Positions 1 to 7,252 of a stretch of 25,852 nucleotides of DNA are shown here, one piece after another. Origin of the DNA: JANLQX01 sp043775075 (GTDB lineage: Bacteria > Actinomycetota > Acidimicrobiia > Acidimicrobiales > JANYDT01); contig JAYVSS010000374.1 of NCBI GenBank assembly GCA_043775075.1, positions 1 to 25,852 on the forward strand, given 5' to 3'. Both the position numbers and the translations under genes were made by a program. Position 1 is the first letter of the stretch. Each line of letters starts with the position of its first letter. The notes under the pieces were generated by a model. It saw only the letters and a list, made by a program, of their open reading frames with translations, made no database searches and was not told the DNA's origin.

Positions 1-1144
1 CGCGCGGCTGATCTCGGTTGAACGACTGCAAATCGAGCGACGAGCCGACCGCATCGCGGGTGAGGTCGACGACGATCTCATAACGCTCGCCCGGCGACAC
101 CAGCAAGCGAGTGACCGGGACCGGCTCATTGACGAGTCCTCCGTCGGTGGCGATTACCCGAAATGTTCTTCCGTCGGGGAAGCCGAGATTGTATGCGCGC
201 TCTATTTCTGCATTGAGAATGCGAAACCGAACGAGCTGCGCAGGCATACCGACTTCGGCGTTGAGCGTTCCGTTGGCCAGTGCCCGGTCTCCGTAGATGG
301 TGGTTGTACTGATCGCGTTCGCCGCTCCGAATGTTCTGCTCGTGAGCACCAAAGGAATGTCGTCGAAACCGTAGGTACGCGGAAGACTAAGACGGGCCTC
401 GTCCAGATCACGAATGATGATGAGGCCTCCCGCACCGAGGTTCATTTGCTTCGTTGTGAGCTCGTGCATATGCGGGTGATACCAGTACGTGGCGGCATTG
501 TTCTTTACCTCGAACGATGGCGACCACGTGGCCCCGGGGGCGATCGTTTGCCGAGGTCCGCCGTCCATTTCGGCCGGGATATGAAAGCCGTGCCAGTGCG
601 TCGTCGTTGCCTCGCTGAGTTGATTCTTCACACTGAGCGAAACCATTTCGCCCTTTGTCATCACCAACGTGGGGCCCCAAAATTCGGCTCCATTGTATGC
701 ATACGTAGATGTGGCCGCACCGGGAAGCAACTGCTTCGAGGACGCTGCAATGCTGAGGGCAAAAGCATTCCCCGCGATGGTGGGTGGGATCCACAGGAGG
801 TTGTGGTCTGTCGTGTTCGGGCCGTTCGCGATGTACGCCTTCGTTACCGCCGTTCCCATTGCCTCCGTGCCCGACGGCGCCGCCGCCCTCTCCATGCCAG
901 CCATACCCGCCATGAGCGTGGTGGTGTTGGTCTTCTTCTTTGCCGTTTTCGGTTTCGTCGCCTTCGTGGCTGCCATGACGGCCGACGTTTGGTGCACGGC
1001 GATTGCGCCGCCCACCAGTCCGGCGAGGAATTGGCGGCGAGGCAGCAGGCGGAGTGGTTCCCGCACCGGCGCGATTCCGCTATCGGGATGTACTTGGCCG
1101 TTGGTCGGGTGGTCGCTGGTCGGGCGGTCGTTGCTCATGGCCAT
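1..1144 (-). CDS. Multicopper oxidase, Tat-exported, 3' end outside window
   Basis: This is a periplasmic or extracellular copper oxidase of the CueO/CotA/bilirubin-oxidase type, likely oxidising Cu(I) or phenolic substrates with reduction of O2 to water. I translated the minus strand directly because the frame runs off the window edge. About 380 residues are present. The N-terminus has a twin-arginine motif (LPRRQFLAG) followed by a hydrophobic stretch and an Ala-rich cleavage region, then a Lys/Thr/Met-rich linker containing MAGMAGM. Two copper-ligand motifs of cupredoxin domain 1 are visible, HWHGFHIP and WYHPHMHE. The second domain follows (GDRALANGTLNAE, RFRILNAE). The C-terminal HCHxxxH cluster should lie beyond base 1. 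Two in-frame ATGs, at 1144 and 1138, are equally plausible. It starts 25 bases after the histidine kinase stop, so it is probably the last gene of a regulator-sensor-oxidase operon responding to copper. The family is clear; the exact substrate is not. Confidence 0.92.
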   Translation of the reverse strand, partial: MAMSNDRPTSDHPTNGQVHPDSGIAPVREPLRLLPRRQFLAGLVGGAIAVHQTSAVMAATKATKPKTAKKKTNTTTLMAGMAGMERAAAPSGTEAMGTAVTKAYIANGPNTTDHNLLWIPPTIAGNAFALSIAASSKQLLPGAATSTYAYNGAEFWGPTLVMTKGEMVSLSVKNQLSEATTTHWHGFHIPAEMDGGPRQTIAPGATWSPSFEVKNNAATYWYHPHMHELTTKQMNLGAGGLIIIRDLDEARLSLPRTYGFDDIPLVLTSRTFGAANAISTTTIYGDRALANGTLNAEVGMPAQLVRFRILNAEIERAYNLGFPDGRTFRVIATDGGLVNEPVPVTRLLVSPGERYEIVVDLTRDAVGSSLDLQSFNRDQPR

Positions 1145-1168
1145 CAACGTACGGAGGCATGCTGCTGA

Positions 1169-2626
1169 TTAGCTGGAGGAACTCCTGAATGTTTCCTGAT
1201 GATCGGTCGGCAGTCGAACTTCGAAGATCGCGCCGCTGCTGGTTGACGATGTCGAGTTCCGGGCAGTGATCGTCCCGCCGTGGGCTTCGACGATGGCGTG
1301 AGCAATCGCCAGACCCAATCCGGAGCCCCCGTAACGGCGATCGCGGCTCGTATCACCACGCCAGAATCGGTCAAACACGTGCTCGATTACCTCCGTTGAA
1401 ATTCCCGGGCCGTTGTCTTGCACCGTGACCACGACGAAGCTCCTAGCGAGGTCGCGGCGTACCGTCACCCGAGCAGGCGAGTCAACAGGAGTATGCGCGC
1501 GTACGTTCTTCAGAAGATTGTCGAACACCTGCCGGATACGCTCCGGGTCGATCGAAGCCAACACTCCGGGCGCACTCACCAACTCAATGGGGCGGTTCGG
1601 CTCGATCGACCGGGCGACCTCCACGGCATCGGTGGCAATGTCGCCGATGTCGACACTCGTCCGATGCAAAGGCCGCTCCCCGTTCATCGTGTTGACGGTG
1701 AGGAGGTCATCGACGAGGCGGCCCATCCGAACGCTCTCGCGCTCAATAGTTTTCATCGCGGCGCGCAACTTCTCCGGGTCATGCAGACCGCCGAAGCGGA
1801 AGAGTTCGGCATATCCGCGTATCGCCGTCACGGGAGTTTGCAGCTCGTGAGATGCATCAGCGACAAACTGCTGCAGACGGCCCTCGCTTTGCTCGCGGAC
1901 ACGAAGGGCACCGGTGATTTGCTCCAGCATCCGGTCAAGGGCGGTACCCAGCTGTCCAAGCTCCGTGTGCGCATTCGCCGCACCAACTCGCGCAGTGAGG
2001 TCGCCGTCGGCAATCCTTCTTGCCGTGGTCACCATCTGGGCGACCGGCTTCAGGCCGGTACCTAGAATGAACCACGCCGACGTCATCGCTACGAGCAGAG
2101 CGAGCGATCCTCCGACGACCAGAGTGAGGCGTAGTGAGTCCACGGCGGCGTCGGTGTCGCGCAGTGGGCCGGCCTCGATGAAGTAGAGGTCGCCGGACTT
2201 GGCCGCCAGAGCTCGGTATCGGAAAGCGCCGCCGACCGCAGTCACCGTGCCGGGCCTCCCCAACAGGAGCGTTCGCAAGACTGCTGGCGTGATATCCGGA
2301 AGCGGGTCTGAATCTTTCATGAAGCGCGTCGGTCGGCTGGCGACAAGAGCACCGGACGCGTTGAGGACGACGGAGGCAGTGGCTGGCCCGGGGTTCGTTT
2401 GGCGGGCCGGAGTCACGGCGTTTGGTGGTGGGTTGCCCGGGAGCCCTCCGTCGTTCAAAAGTCGGCCGAGTGCCCCGGGCAGCCGCCGATCGACTTGGGC
2501 CGTCAACTCATGCGTCGTCCGCTGAAGAACGAGGTAGCCGCCCACCACTATGACGGAAACGAGCAGCAATCCGAGAGGCAGGAGTAAGCGGTTACGAAGA
2601 CTCAATCGCCTCGTCACCCAGCTCAT
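1169..2626 (-). CDS. Two-component sensor histidine kinase (HAMP, HisKA, HATPase)
   Basis: This is a membrane sensor kinase of 485 residues. Hydrophobic segments at about 13-35 and 165-188 bracket an extracytoplasmic sensor domain of about 130 residues. A HAMP linker follows (about 187-240), then a HisKA box with the phospho-acceptor His260 in ASHELQTP. The ATPase domain has an N box (DNLLKNVRAHTP, about 369-380), a G1 box (DNGPGIS, about 404-410), an F box (FDRFWRGD) and a G2 box (GGSGLGLAIAHA). The organisation resembles the TrcS/TcrY/MprB-like kinases of actinobacteria. Its start overlaps the response-regulator stop by four bases, so it is the regulator's cognate partner. The multicopper oxidase directly downstream suggests that copper or envelope redox stress is sensed; that is inference, because no metal-binding motif is evident in the sensor domain. 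Confidence 0.95.
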   Translation of the reverse strand: MSWVTRRLSLRNRLLLPLGLLLVSVIVVGGYLVLQRTTHELTAQVDRRLPGALGRLLNDGGLPGNPPPNAVTPARQTNPGPATASVVLNASGALVASRPTRFMKDSDPLPDITPAVLRTLLLGRPGTVTAVGGAFRYRALAAKSGDLYFIEAGPLRDTDAAVDSLRLTLVVGGSLALLVAMTSAWFILGTGLKPVAQMVTTARRIADGDLTARVGAANAHTELGQLGTALDRMLEQITGALRVREQSEGRLQQFVADASHELQTPVTAIRGYAELFRFGGLHDPEKLRAAMKTIERESVRMGRLVDDLLTVNTMNGERPLHRTSVDIGDIATDAVEVARSIEPNRPIELVSAPGVLASIDPERIRQVFDNLLKNVRAHTPVDSPARVTVRRDLARSFVVVTVQDNGPGISTEVIEHVFDRFWRGDTSRDRRYGGSGLGLAIAHAIVEAHGGTITARNSTSSTSSGAIFEVRLPTDHQETFRSSSS

Positions 2627-3399
2627 GGGAGTGAGGGTGCGTCGATGGTGTAGCCGTAACTTCGAACAGTGCGAACGAGCAACGGGTCGTTCAGCTTTCT
2701 ACGGAGCGCGCTTATGAATGACTCAACGATACGAACGTCGCCCGCAAAATCCCAACCCCAGACGTGTTCGACGATGCGGTCCTTGGAGATGACAATGCCG
2801 CGGTTGCGGAGCAAGAAGTCCAGCAGACGGAACTCGGTTGGCGTGAGAGGTTGTTCGACGCCGTTCTTCCATACCCGAATCGCATCGCTGTCTAGAACGA
2901 GTGTTCCGTGGCGAAGCCGGGGGATGGTCGAAGCGTCTCTTACTCCGCCGTGAGGCTCGACGAGTTGGTTGGATTCGTTGAGTGTTCGGCCGCGGGTACG
3001 CCGAAGCACGGCCTCGATGCGTAGCATCAGCTCCTCAAGACTGAACGGCTTGGTGATGTAATCGTCACCGCCGCCGCTGAATCCGACGCGCATGTCCTCA
3101 CGGCTTCGCCGGGCGGTGAGAAAGATCACCGGCGTGGTCACGCCCTCGTCTCGCAGCCGTTTGCATATGGCAAACCCGTCCATATCAGGAAGGTTTACGT
3201 CGAGGATCAGGAGGTCCGGCCGGAGGTTGAAGGCGGAAGCGAGCCCGGCACTCCCGGTGCGCTCGGCAACCACCCGGTACCCACCAAAGCCGAGTGCCTC
3301 GGCCAGGAGTTCCCGAATCGAATCGTCGTCCTCAACCACGAGCAACATAGTCATCTGCGCGAAACTGGAAGGAGTGTCGTTCGTAAGGGGAGTGATCAT
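2623..3399 (-). CDS. OmpR/PhoB-family response regulator
   Basis: This is a DNA-binding response regulator. The receiver domain (about 18-135) has an acidic pair in VVEDDDS, phospho-acceptor Asp67 (LILDVNLPD), Thr95 and Lys117 (the usual K-P switch pair). The C-terminal winged helix (about 160-256) ends in VRTVRSYGYTID, which is typical of OmpR/PhoB proteins. At 258 residues it is longer than the usual 225-235. The first 15 residues look unrelated to the fold, so ATG at 3354 (MTMLLVVED) may be the true start; no strong ribosome-binding site separates the options. A linker of about 25 residues joins the domains. It overlaps the histidine kinase by four bases (ATGA). It probably controls its own operon, including the multicopper oxidase. 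The GGAGATCTCC palindrome in the leader, at 3457-3466, could be a site, but this is not shown. Confidence 0.94.
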   Translation of the reverse strand: MITPLTNDTPSSFAQMTMLLVVEDDDSIRELLAEALGFGGYRVVAERTGSAGLASAFNLRPDLLILDVNLPDMDGFAICKRLRDEGVTTPVIFLTARRSREDMRVGFSGGGDDYITKPFSLEELMLRIEAVLRRTRGRTLNESNQLVEPHGGVRDASTIPRLRHGTLVLDSDAIRVWKNGVEQPLTPTEFRLLDFLLRNRGIVISKDRIVEHVWGWDFAGDVRIVESFISALRRKLNDPLLVRTVRSYGYTIDAPSLP

Positions 3400-3618
3400 C
3401 GGAGGTTACCGACCATCGCAACTGGCGGTCGTCAGTCGACCCTACGTCCCGTTCCTGGAGATCTCCTGAAGGAGCGAGCCAGCGGCTCGGCATTGTTGCG
3501 TGGCTCGCCAGTCATAAATGACAGCGGGGCCATCCAGTACAGCGGCCCCACCAGTAAGGCGGGGCTAGCTGGCTCCATCACTTCTACGGAACGGAGCGGA
3601 CCTCAGCATCCGGTGCCG
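3400..3618. other. Intergenic leader/terminator region upstream of the regulator operon
   Basis: No convincing gene was found in these 219 bases, which separate the lipid kinase stop from the response regulator start (both minus strand). Visible elements are a palindrome GGAGATCTCC (3457-3466), a short perfect hairpin CGAGCC-AGC-GGCTCG (3475-3489), a second inverted pair GGGGCC/GGCCCC (3526-3531 and 3544-3549), and a minus-strand TAGGGT box (3444-3439) that could be a -10 element for the regulator. The hairpins lack U-tracts, so terminator function for the upstream lipid kinase operon is only possible. Confidence 0.35.
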
Positions 3619-4494
3619 CTATCTGGCCGTCGGAGGGTCAACCTTGGCGATGAGGAGCGCGTCCTGTTTGCATCGGACCGTGAATTGCGGGGGGAGCGTG
3701 ACTAATTCACCGTCAAATGCCGCTCGAACGCTGCCGCTTTTGCGGTTCGCAGGAAAGGAGAGTTGAACCGAAGGAGCCAGGTACCGGGTGGTGTTCGGTG
3801 AGTCCTCAGCATGCTCGGCCAGGAGGGCGACAGCAGAGGAGAGTTTGGGAAATCGGCCGCGTGCGCGAAGAATGCGAACGTCGAGTTGGGCGTCGTTGAG
3901 CGACTCTCGTTTGGCCAGTTCGGTTGGGGACAGCGAGTACTCGCCGTTGCCGATCCACACCATCCACACCCGTTCGTTTTTCCCGTCGACAGTGACCTCG
4001 ATCGGTCTGTTGCGCACGAGGCCGAATGCCGCCGAAAGAATCTTGGCGATCCGGCGCGGTAGGTGTTTTTCCAATCGTTCTCGCTGCTCCACGAGGTCGA
4101 CGTACCAGCCGACGTTGCCGTTATTCACGAAGATTGTTCCGTCCGCGTCGCCGACATCGACCGGCGTCGGGGCCACAGACGTGAGTGCCGCAAGAATGTC
4201 GGCGGTTGTTTCGATGCCGGCGTCGTGGGCGAAGTGGTTACGGGATCCACCGGGGCAGGGAATTAGCACCGCTCCCGTTCCAACCAGTTGTTGGGCAACG
4301 GAGCGCATCGTTCCATCGCCTCCCCACACTGCGACGTGGACTGATGAATCCAGCACCTGTGAGGTGAGAGTGGACGAGATGTTGGCTGGCTCGACGGTGA
4401 CAAACCCGTCGAACAATTCTGCTGGGAACTCACCGTCTCCCGCCTTGGGATTGCGCACGAGATAGCGCTTCTTGATCGTCACCGAGTCCGTCAT
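3619..4494 (-). CDS. Diacylglycerol kinase / YegS-LCB5-like lipid kinase
   Basis: This is a predicted ATP-dependent lipid kinase of the diacylglycerol-kinase catalytic family, about 291 residues from ATG 4494. The signature nucleotide-binding loop GGDGT is at about residues 58-62. The second family motif, PGGSRNHFAHDAGI (about 81-94), matches the GT-x-N-DFAR-type segment. A later acidic segment (DVGDADGTIFVNNGNVG) and the C-terminal FDGELVTLPPQFTV also match the family's beta-sandwich domain. The open frame continues upstream into the preceding SDR gene, but those codons do not resemble the family. ATG 4494 (or 4515) fits the usual distance to the NPKAG motif. The gene follows the SDR stop by 40 bases and may be co-transcribed with the hydratase/SDR genes. 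A role in phospholipid or glycolipid turnover is the family expectation; the physiological substrate is unknown. Confidence 0.85.
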   Translation of the reverse strand: MTDSVTIKKRYLVRNPKAGDGEFPAELFDGFVTVEPANISSTLTSQVLDSSVHVAVWGGDGTMRSVAQQLVGTGAVLIPCPGGSRNHFAHDAGIETTADILAALTSVAPTPVDVGDADGTIFVNNGNVGWYVDLVEQRERLEKHLPRRIAKILSAAFGLVRNRPIEVTVDGKNERVWMVWIGNGEYSLSPTELAKRESLNDAQLDVRILRARGRFPKLSSAVALLAEHAEDSPNTTRYLAPSVQLSFPANRKSGSVRAAFDGELVTLPPQFTVRCKQDALLIAKVDPPTAR

Positions 4495-4534
4495 GGCCTC
4501 GATTTTCGCGCACATCTCGTTGAAGATGACATGT

Positions 4535-5293
4535 TCACATACCTCCGTCGACGCCAAGAATTTGTCCAGTGACCCAGCTTGATGCGGGTGACGCGAAGTA
4601 CAACACGGCATTGCCCAAGTCCGATGGGGTACCGAGGCGGCGCATCGGTAATCGAAGATGACGTTCGAGCCCGGGCAACGATTCATCGGTGAGATTCAGC
4701 GCCGTCATCATGATTTCCGTCGGCACGGCGCCGGGCATGACGCAGTTGACCCGGATCTTGGGGCCGAGTTCCTTGGCGAAGGTTTGCGTGAGCGAGTTGA
4801 CTGCCGCTTTGGCTGCGCCGTAGTGGCCGCTTCCGGCGAGAGGGCTGGTGGCGACTCGCGACGAGATGTTGATGATGCTTCCGCCGTCGGACATATGGGC
4901 GGCGGCCACCGTCGTGCAGACCCAAACGGCGGTGAGATTGAGGAGCAACGTGGCGTCCCATTCGGCCCGGTTCAGTTTCGTGAGCGGTGACTGTACGGGT
5001 GACCCGCCGGCGTTGTTCACCCAGACGTCGAGGCGTCCGAATTCGGCGATCGCCGCTTGCGCCAATGCTTCGACCGCGTCGTCGTTGGTCACATCGGTCG
5101 GCACGGCAAGAGCCCTTCCCCCGTTCGAGCGAATGGACGCAGCAACTCGTTCCACTTCGTTTCCTCGTCGGGCCGCGCACACGACCGCGGCACCAGCGTC
5201 GGCGAGGGTCGTGGCGATGCCTTCACCGATGCCCCGTCCGGCCCCGGTGACCACCGCGACCTTGCCGGTCAAATCAAAAAGGTTGTCGCTCAT
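4535..5293 (-). CDS. SDR-family NAD(P)-dependent oxidoreductase
   Basis: This is a classical short-chain dehydrogenase/reductase of 252 residues. It has the cofactor glycine motif TGAGRGIG (16-23), an acidic residue after strand 3 (DVT), the NNAG motif (93-96), a catalytic Ser in NISSR (about 144-145) and Y158-x3-K162. The C-terminus SSWVTGQILGVDGG is typical of FabG-like enzymes. The start at 5293 is fixed by a 4-base overlap with the upstream MaoC gene; the open frame extends further upstream, but only as an out-of-frame reading of that gene. Its position behind two half-size hydratases suggests it oxidises a 3-hydroxyacyl-CoA in a beta-oxidation-like pathway. That is inference from context; an FabG-type reductase is the main alternative. 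Confidence 0.93.
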   Translation of the reverse strand: MSDNLFDLTGKVAVVTGAGRGIGEGIATTLADAGAAVVCAARRGNEVERVAASIRSNGGRALAVPTDVTNDDAVEALAQAAIAEFGRLDVWVNNAGGSPVQSPLTKLNRAEWDATLLLNLTAVWVCTTVAAAHMSDGGSIINISSRVATSPLAGSGHYGAAKAAVNSLTQTFAKELGPKIRVNCVMPGAVPTEIMMTALNLTDESLPGLERHLRLPMRRLGTPSDLGNAVLYFASPASSWVTGQILGVDGGM

Positions 5294-5754
5294 ATGTGGC
5301 TGTCTTTCGTCTCGTCGGTGGGAAAGTGGGAATGAATCAATGCGGTCGTGTCGACAACGGCGGTGCCGATGACCACTCGCTCCTCGTCGCGTTGCAGCCA
5401 CACATCGCAGACGACAGTGGAGCCGTTCGCGGTTTCGTCGACGGCTGTCACGATTGCGTGCGCGGTGATGTGGTCGCCGTCGAGCACGGGTCGCCCGAAG
5501 GAAAGGGTGAGTCGTCGCACACTCGTTGGACCGGCCCAGGCCATGAGCATGTTGGCGATGTATCCGACATTGAGTGGGCCTTGGTTGACGACGCGCGGTC
5601 CGAGTCCGATGTGTTCGTTTGCTTGGCGATCCCAGTGCACCGGATAGGGGTCGCGCAGTATTGCCGCCATGGTCTTCATGCGCGCCGGGTCGACGGCCGC
5701 CATCGTCCACTCCGGCAGTTGAAAGCCAACGCTGATCGACAAAGGAACGGTCAT
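5290..5754 (-). CDS. MaoC-like (hot-dog) hydratase subunit with catalytic D-x4-H
   Basis: This is a half-size hot-dog protein of 154 residues related to the MaoC/R-specific enoyl-CoA hydratases. The hydratase signature is present: Asp35 and His40 in DPYPVHWD, followed by a Gly-rich turn and the hot-dog helix (NQGPLNVGYIANMLMAW). The start at 5754 is chosen because it overlaps the preceding stop by four bases and has a purine-rich GGGGGA about seven bases upstream; an ATG at 5793 gives 13 unlikely extra residues. The adjacent upstream gene encodes a second hot-dog protein without this dyad. The pair resembles heteromeric hydratases such as mycobacterial ChsH1-ChsH2 of cholesterol side-chain degradation. 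The reaction is therefore probably addition of water to a bulky 2-enoyl-CoA; the substrate is not known. Confidence 0.87.
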   Translation of the reverse strand: MTVPLSISVGFQLPEWTMAAVDPARMKTMAAILRDPYPVHWDRQANEHIGLGPRVVNQGPLNVGYIANMLMAWAGPTSVRRLTLSFGRPVLDGDHITAHAIVTAVDETANGSTVVCDVWLQRDEERVVIGTAVVDTTALIHSHFPTDETKDSHI

Positions 5755-6203
5755 CGGCCATCCCCCGATTGCACCCAGCGGTTTAGCCGCCAACGATTCG
5801 TCACCCGGGCGACGAGCTCGTCAGCTGGATCAAACAACTCGAAGCGGAACGTGATGGTGTCCGCCACTTTGCCGTCGGTGTCAGTGGAACGGGTGGCGTC
5901 GATGATGCGGCCTTCGCCTCGATAGGCAACGTCTTCATGCAGGAGTTGCGGATACTCCCAGTCGTAGCCGAGCAGGCTCACACTGCCCGGGCCGCGTGCT
6001 CCGACGAGGGCGAACAACTCGGTGATCGAGGTACCACTGCCAAGGATCGGCACATGGAAAAGGGCGATCGGATGCACCAGCGCATCGGGGAGCTGATCGA
6101 ATCCCGTGCAGTCGGTCAGGAGCCAGTTCTCCCAGTGCCCGATGCAATACGTTCCCCCGGCGAATTGATAGCCGACGAGTGCGGCCAATTCTTCGTCGGT
6201 CAC
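5751..6203 (-). CDS. MaoC-like N-terminal-type hot-dog protein (FAS1-like dehydratase partner)
   Basis: This 150-residue protein starts at GTG 6203, with GAGG about 12 bases upstream. It resembles the N-terminal MaoC half (FAS1-like dehydratase domain): it has the early Gly-rich segment, the long central helix region (TSITELFALVGARG) and the paired strands DVAYRGEGRII and TDTITFRFELFD. The D-x4-H hydratase dyad is absent. I take it as the structural or substrate-accommodating subunit of a heteromer with the following MaoC gene, as known for ChsH1/ChsH2-type enzymes. It is the first gene of the minus-strand hydratase-SDR unit and is divergent from another SDR. The palindrome at 6403-6417 may control both directions. 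Family placement is moderately secure; the partnership is inferred from the 4-base overlap. Confidence 0.78.
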   Translation of the reverse strand: MTDEELAALVGYQFAGGTYCIGHWENWLLTDCTGFDQLPDALVHPIALFHVPILGSGTSITELFALVGARGPGSVSLLGYDWEYPQLLHEDVAYRGEGRIIDATRSTDTDGKVADTITFRFELFDPADELVARVTNRWRLNRWVQSGDGR

Positions 6204-6402
6204 CGTGTCGCCCGGCCTCGTGACCGCCGCCCGATGCGCCCGGCCGATCGGTCAACTAGGCGCAACACCTGGGGCAACCGGTCTTTGCTTGGCATCGGTC
6301 GATGTGGGGGCGATGGTGGCGTCGGCCGGACGCGCTCACCGAACTTGGCTTGGCCCGATTGGTCGGCGTCACAGCCAAAAAGTTACCCTGAGTTAATTGA
6401 TC

Positions 6403-6417
6403 TGACCAAGTTGGTCA
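6403..6417. promoter_or_regulatory. Perfect palindromic operator TGACCAAGTTGGTCA
   Basis: This is a perfect 7-bp inverted repeat around a single central G, inside the divergent control region between the hydratase operon (minus) and the SDR gene at 6434 (plus). It ends six bases before the GGAGG ribosome-binding site of the SDR, so a bound repressor would block transcription. Size and symmetry suit a TetR-family dimer; such regulators commonly control acyl-CoA catabolism. No TetR gene lies in the window, so the regulator is unknown. Confidence 0.55.
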
Positions 6418-6433
6418 CAGACGGAGGCAGCAC

Positions 6434-7222
6434 ATGGACGAAGTAGCGGTTTCCGAGACGAACATCCTCGATCGCTTCCGTCTTGATGGACGGGTCGCCG
6501 TGGTCACCGGTGGCGGAACCGGCATCGGTCGAGCGATCGCTCACGGCCTTTCGGACGTAGGTGCCGACGTGGTGGTGGCCGGTCGCCGGCTTGGTCCTCT
6601 TGAACACGTGGTGGCCGAGATTGCGGGTCGTGGTCGACGGGCATTGGCCATCACCGCCGACGTCACCAGCGAGGCGGCGATGACTGAGCTGACGGAGGCC
6701 GCCGCTTCCTTCGGCCCTCTCTGGGTATGGGTCAACAATGCCGGAGGGTTGCAGGGTGAGTCGATGGGTCCGCTGGCACACACTTCGGTGGCGTCGTGGC
6801 ACACCACGTTCGACCGCAATCTCACTTCGGTATTTTTATCTGCGCGCGTAGCTTTGCCGCGTATGCACGACGGCGGGGCGATGCTCAACCTCTCGTCCAC
6901 AGCTACGGCCACCCGCGGCGCCCCGACTCACGGTGTGTACAGCGCAGCGAAGGTCGCTCTCAACCACCTCACGCAGACGATGGCGCTCGAACTTGCGCCT
7001 CGACGCATTCGGGTGAACGCCATCGCTCCCGGTCATACCCAGACTGCTGATTACGAGCACTCATCGGGCTTCACCGACGCCCAATTCGCCAAGCTGGGAT
7101 CCAAACAACCGCTTGGCCGCCTCGGTGCTGATTACGACTTCGCTGCCGCCGCCGTGTACCTGTGCTCCGACGCGTCGTCGTGGGTCACCGGACAGACCCT
7201 CTTCGTGAGCGGCACGCCGTAA
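6434..7222 (+). CDS. SDR-family oxidoreductase
   Basis: This is a short-chain dehydrogenase/reductase of 262 residues with cofactor loop TGGGTGIG (25-32), DVT, NNAG (101-104), catalytic Ser154/155 (NLSST) and Y169-x3-K173. The C-terminal SSWVTGQTLFVSG is typical of the family. The start is well supported: GGAGG at 6423-6427 with a six-base spacer. About 14 residues precede the Rossmann fold. It shares several sequence features with the SDR at 4535-5293 (for example WVNNAGG and SSWVTGQ), so the two are probably paralogues acting on related substrates in the same pathway. It is divergent from the hydratase operon and convergent with the diiron protein gene, whose stop lies 30 bases away. Confidence 0.93.
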   Translation: MDEVAVSETNILDRFRLDGRVAVVTGGGTGIGRAIAHGLSDVGADVVVAGRRLGPLEHVVAEIAGRGRRALAITADVTSEAAMTELTEAAASFGPLWVWVNNAGGLQGESMGPLAHTSVASWHTTFDRNLTSVFLSARVALPRMHDGGAMLNLSSTATATRGAPTHGVYSAAKVALNHLTQTMALELAPRRIRVNAIAPGHTQTADYEHSSGFTDAQFAKLGSKQPLGRLGADYDFAAAAVYLCSDASSWVTGQTLFVSGTP

Positions 7223-7252
7223 GGGCCCGTAACGGAGGAACCCCGAAAGATT

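Noticed and set aside
618..640. CTTCACACTGAGCG inside the multicopper oxidase resembles a unit of the palindromic repeat
   Set aside because: It is a single short match within conserved coding sequence (SLSVKNQLSE); no second unit or symmetry is present.
446..1168. Plus-strand open frames opposite the left-edge gene
   Set aside because: The minus strand encodes the multicopper oxidase, with HWHGFHIP and WYHPHMHE motifs; the plus-strand products are Arg-rich shadows.
5294..5761. N-terminal extension of the SDR frame
   Set aside because: The extension reads the MaoC gene in the wrong frame and is Arg/His-rich; the SDR start at 5293 is set by a 4-base overlap.
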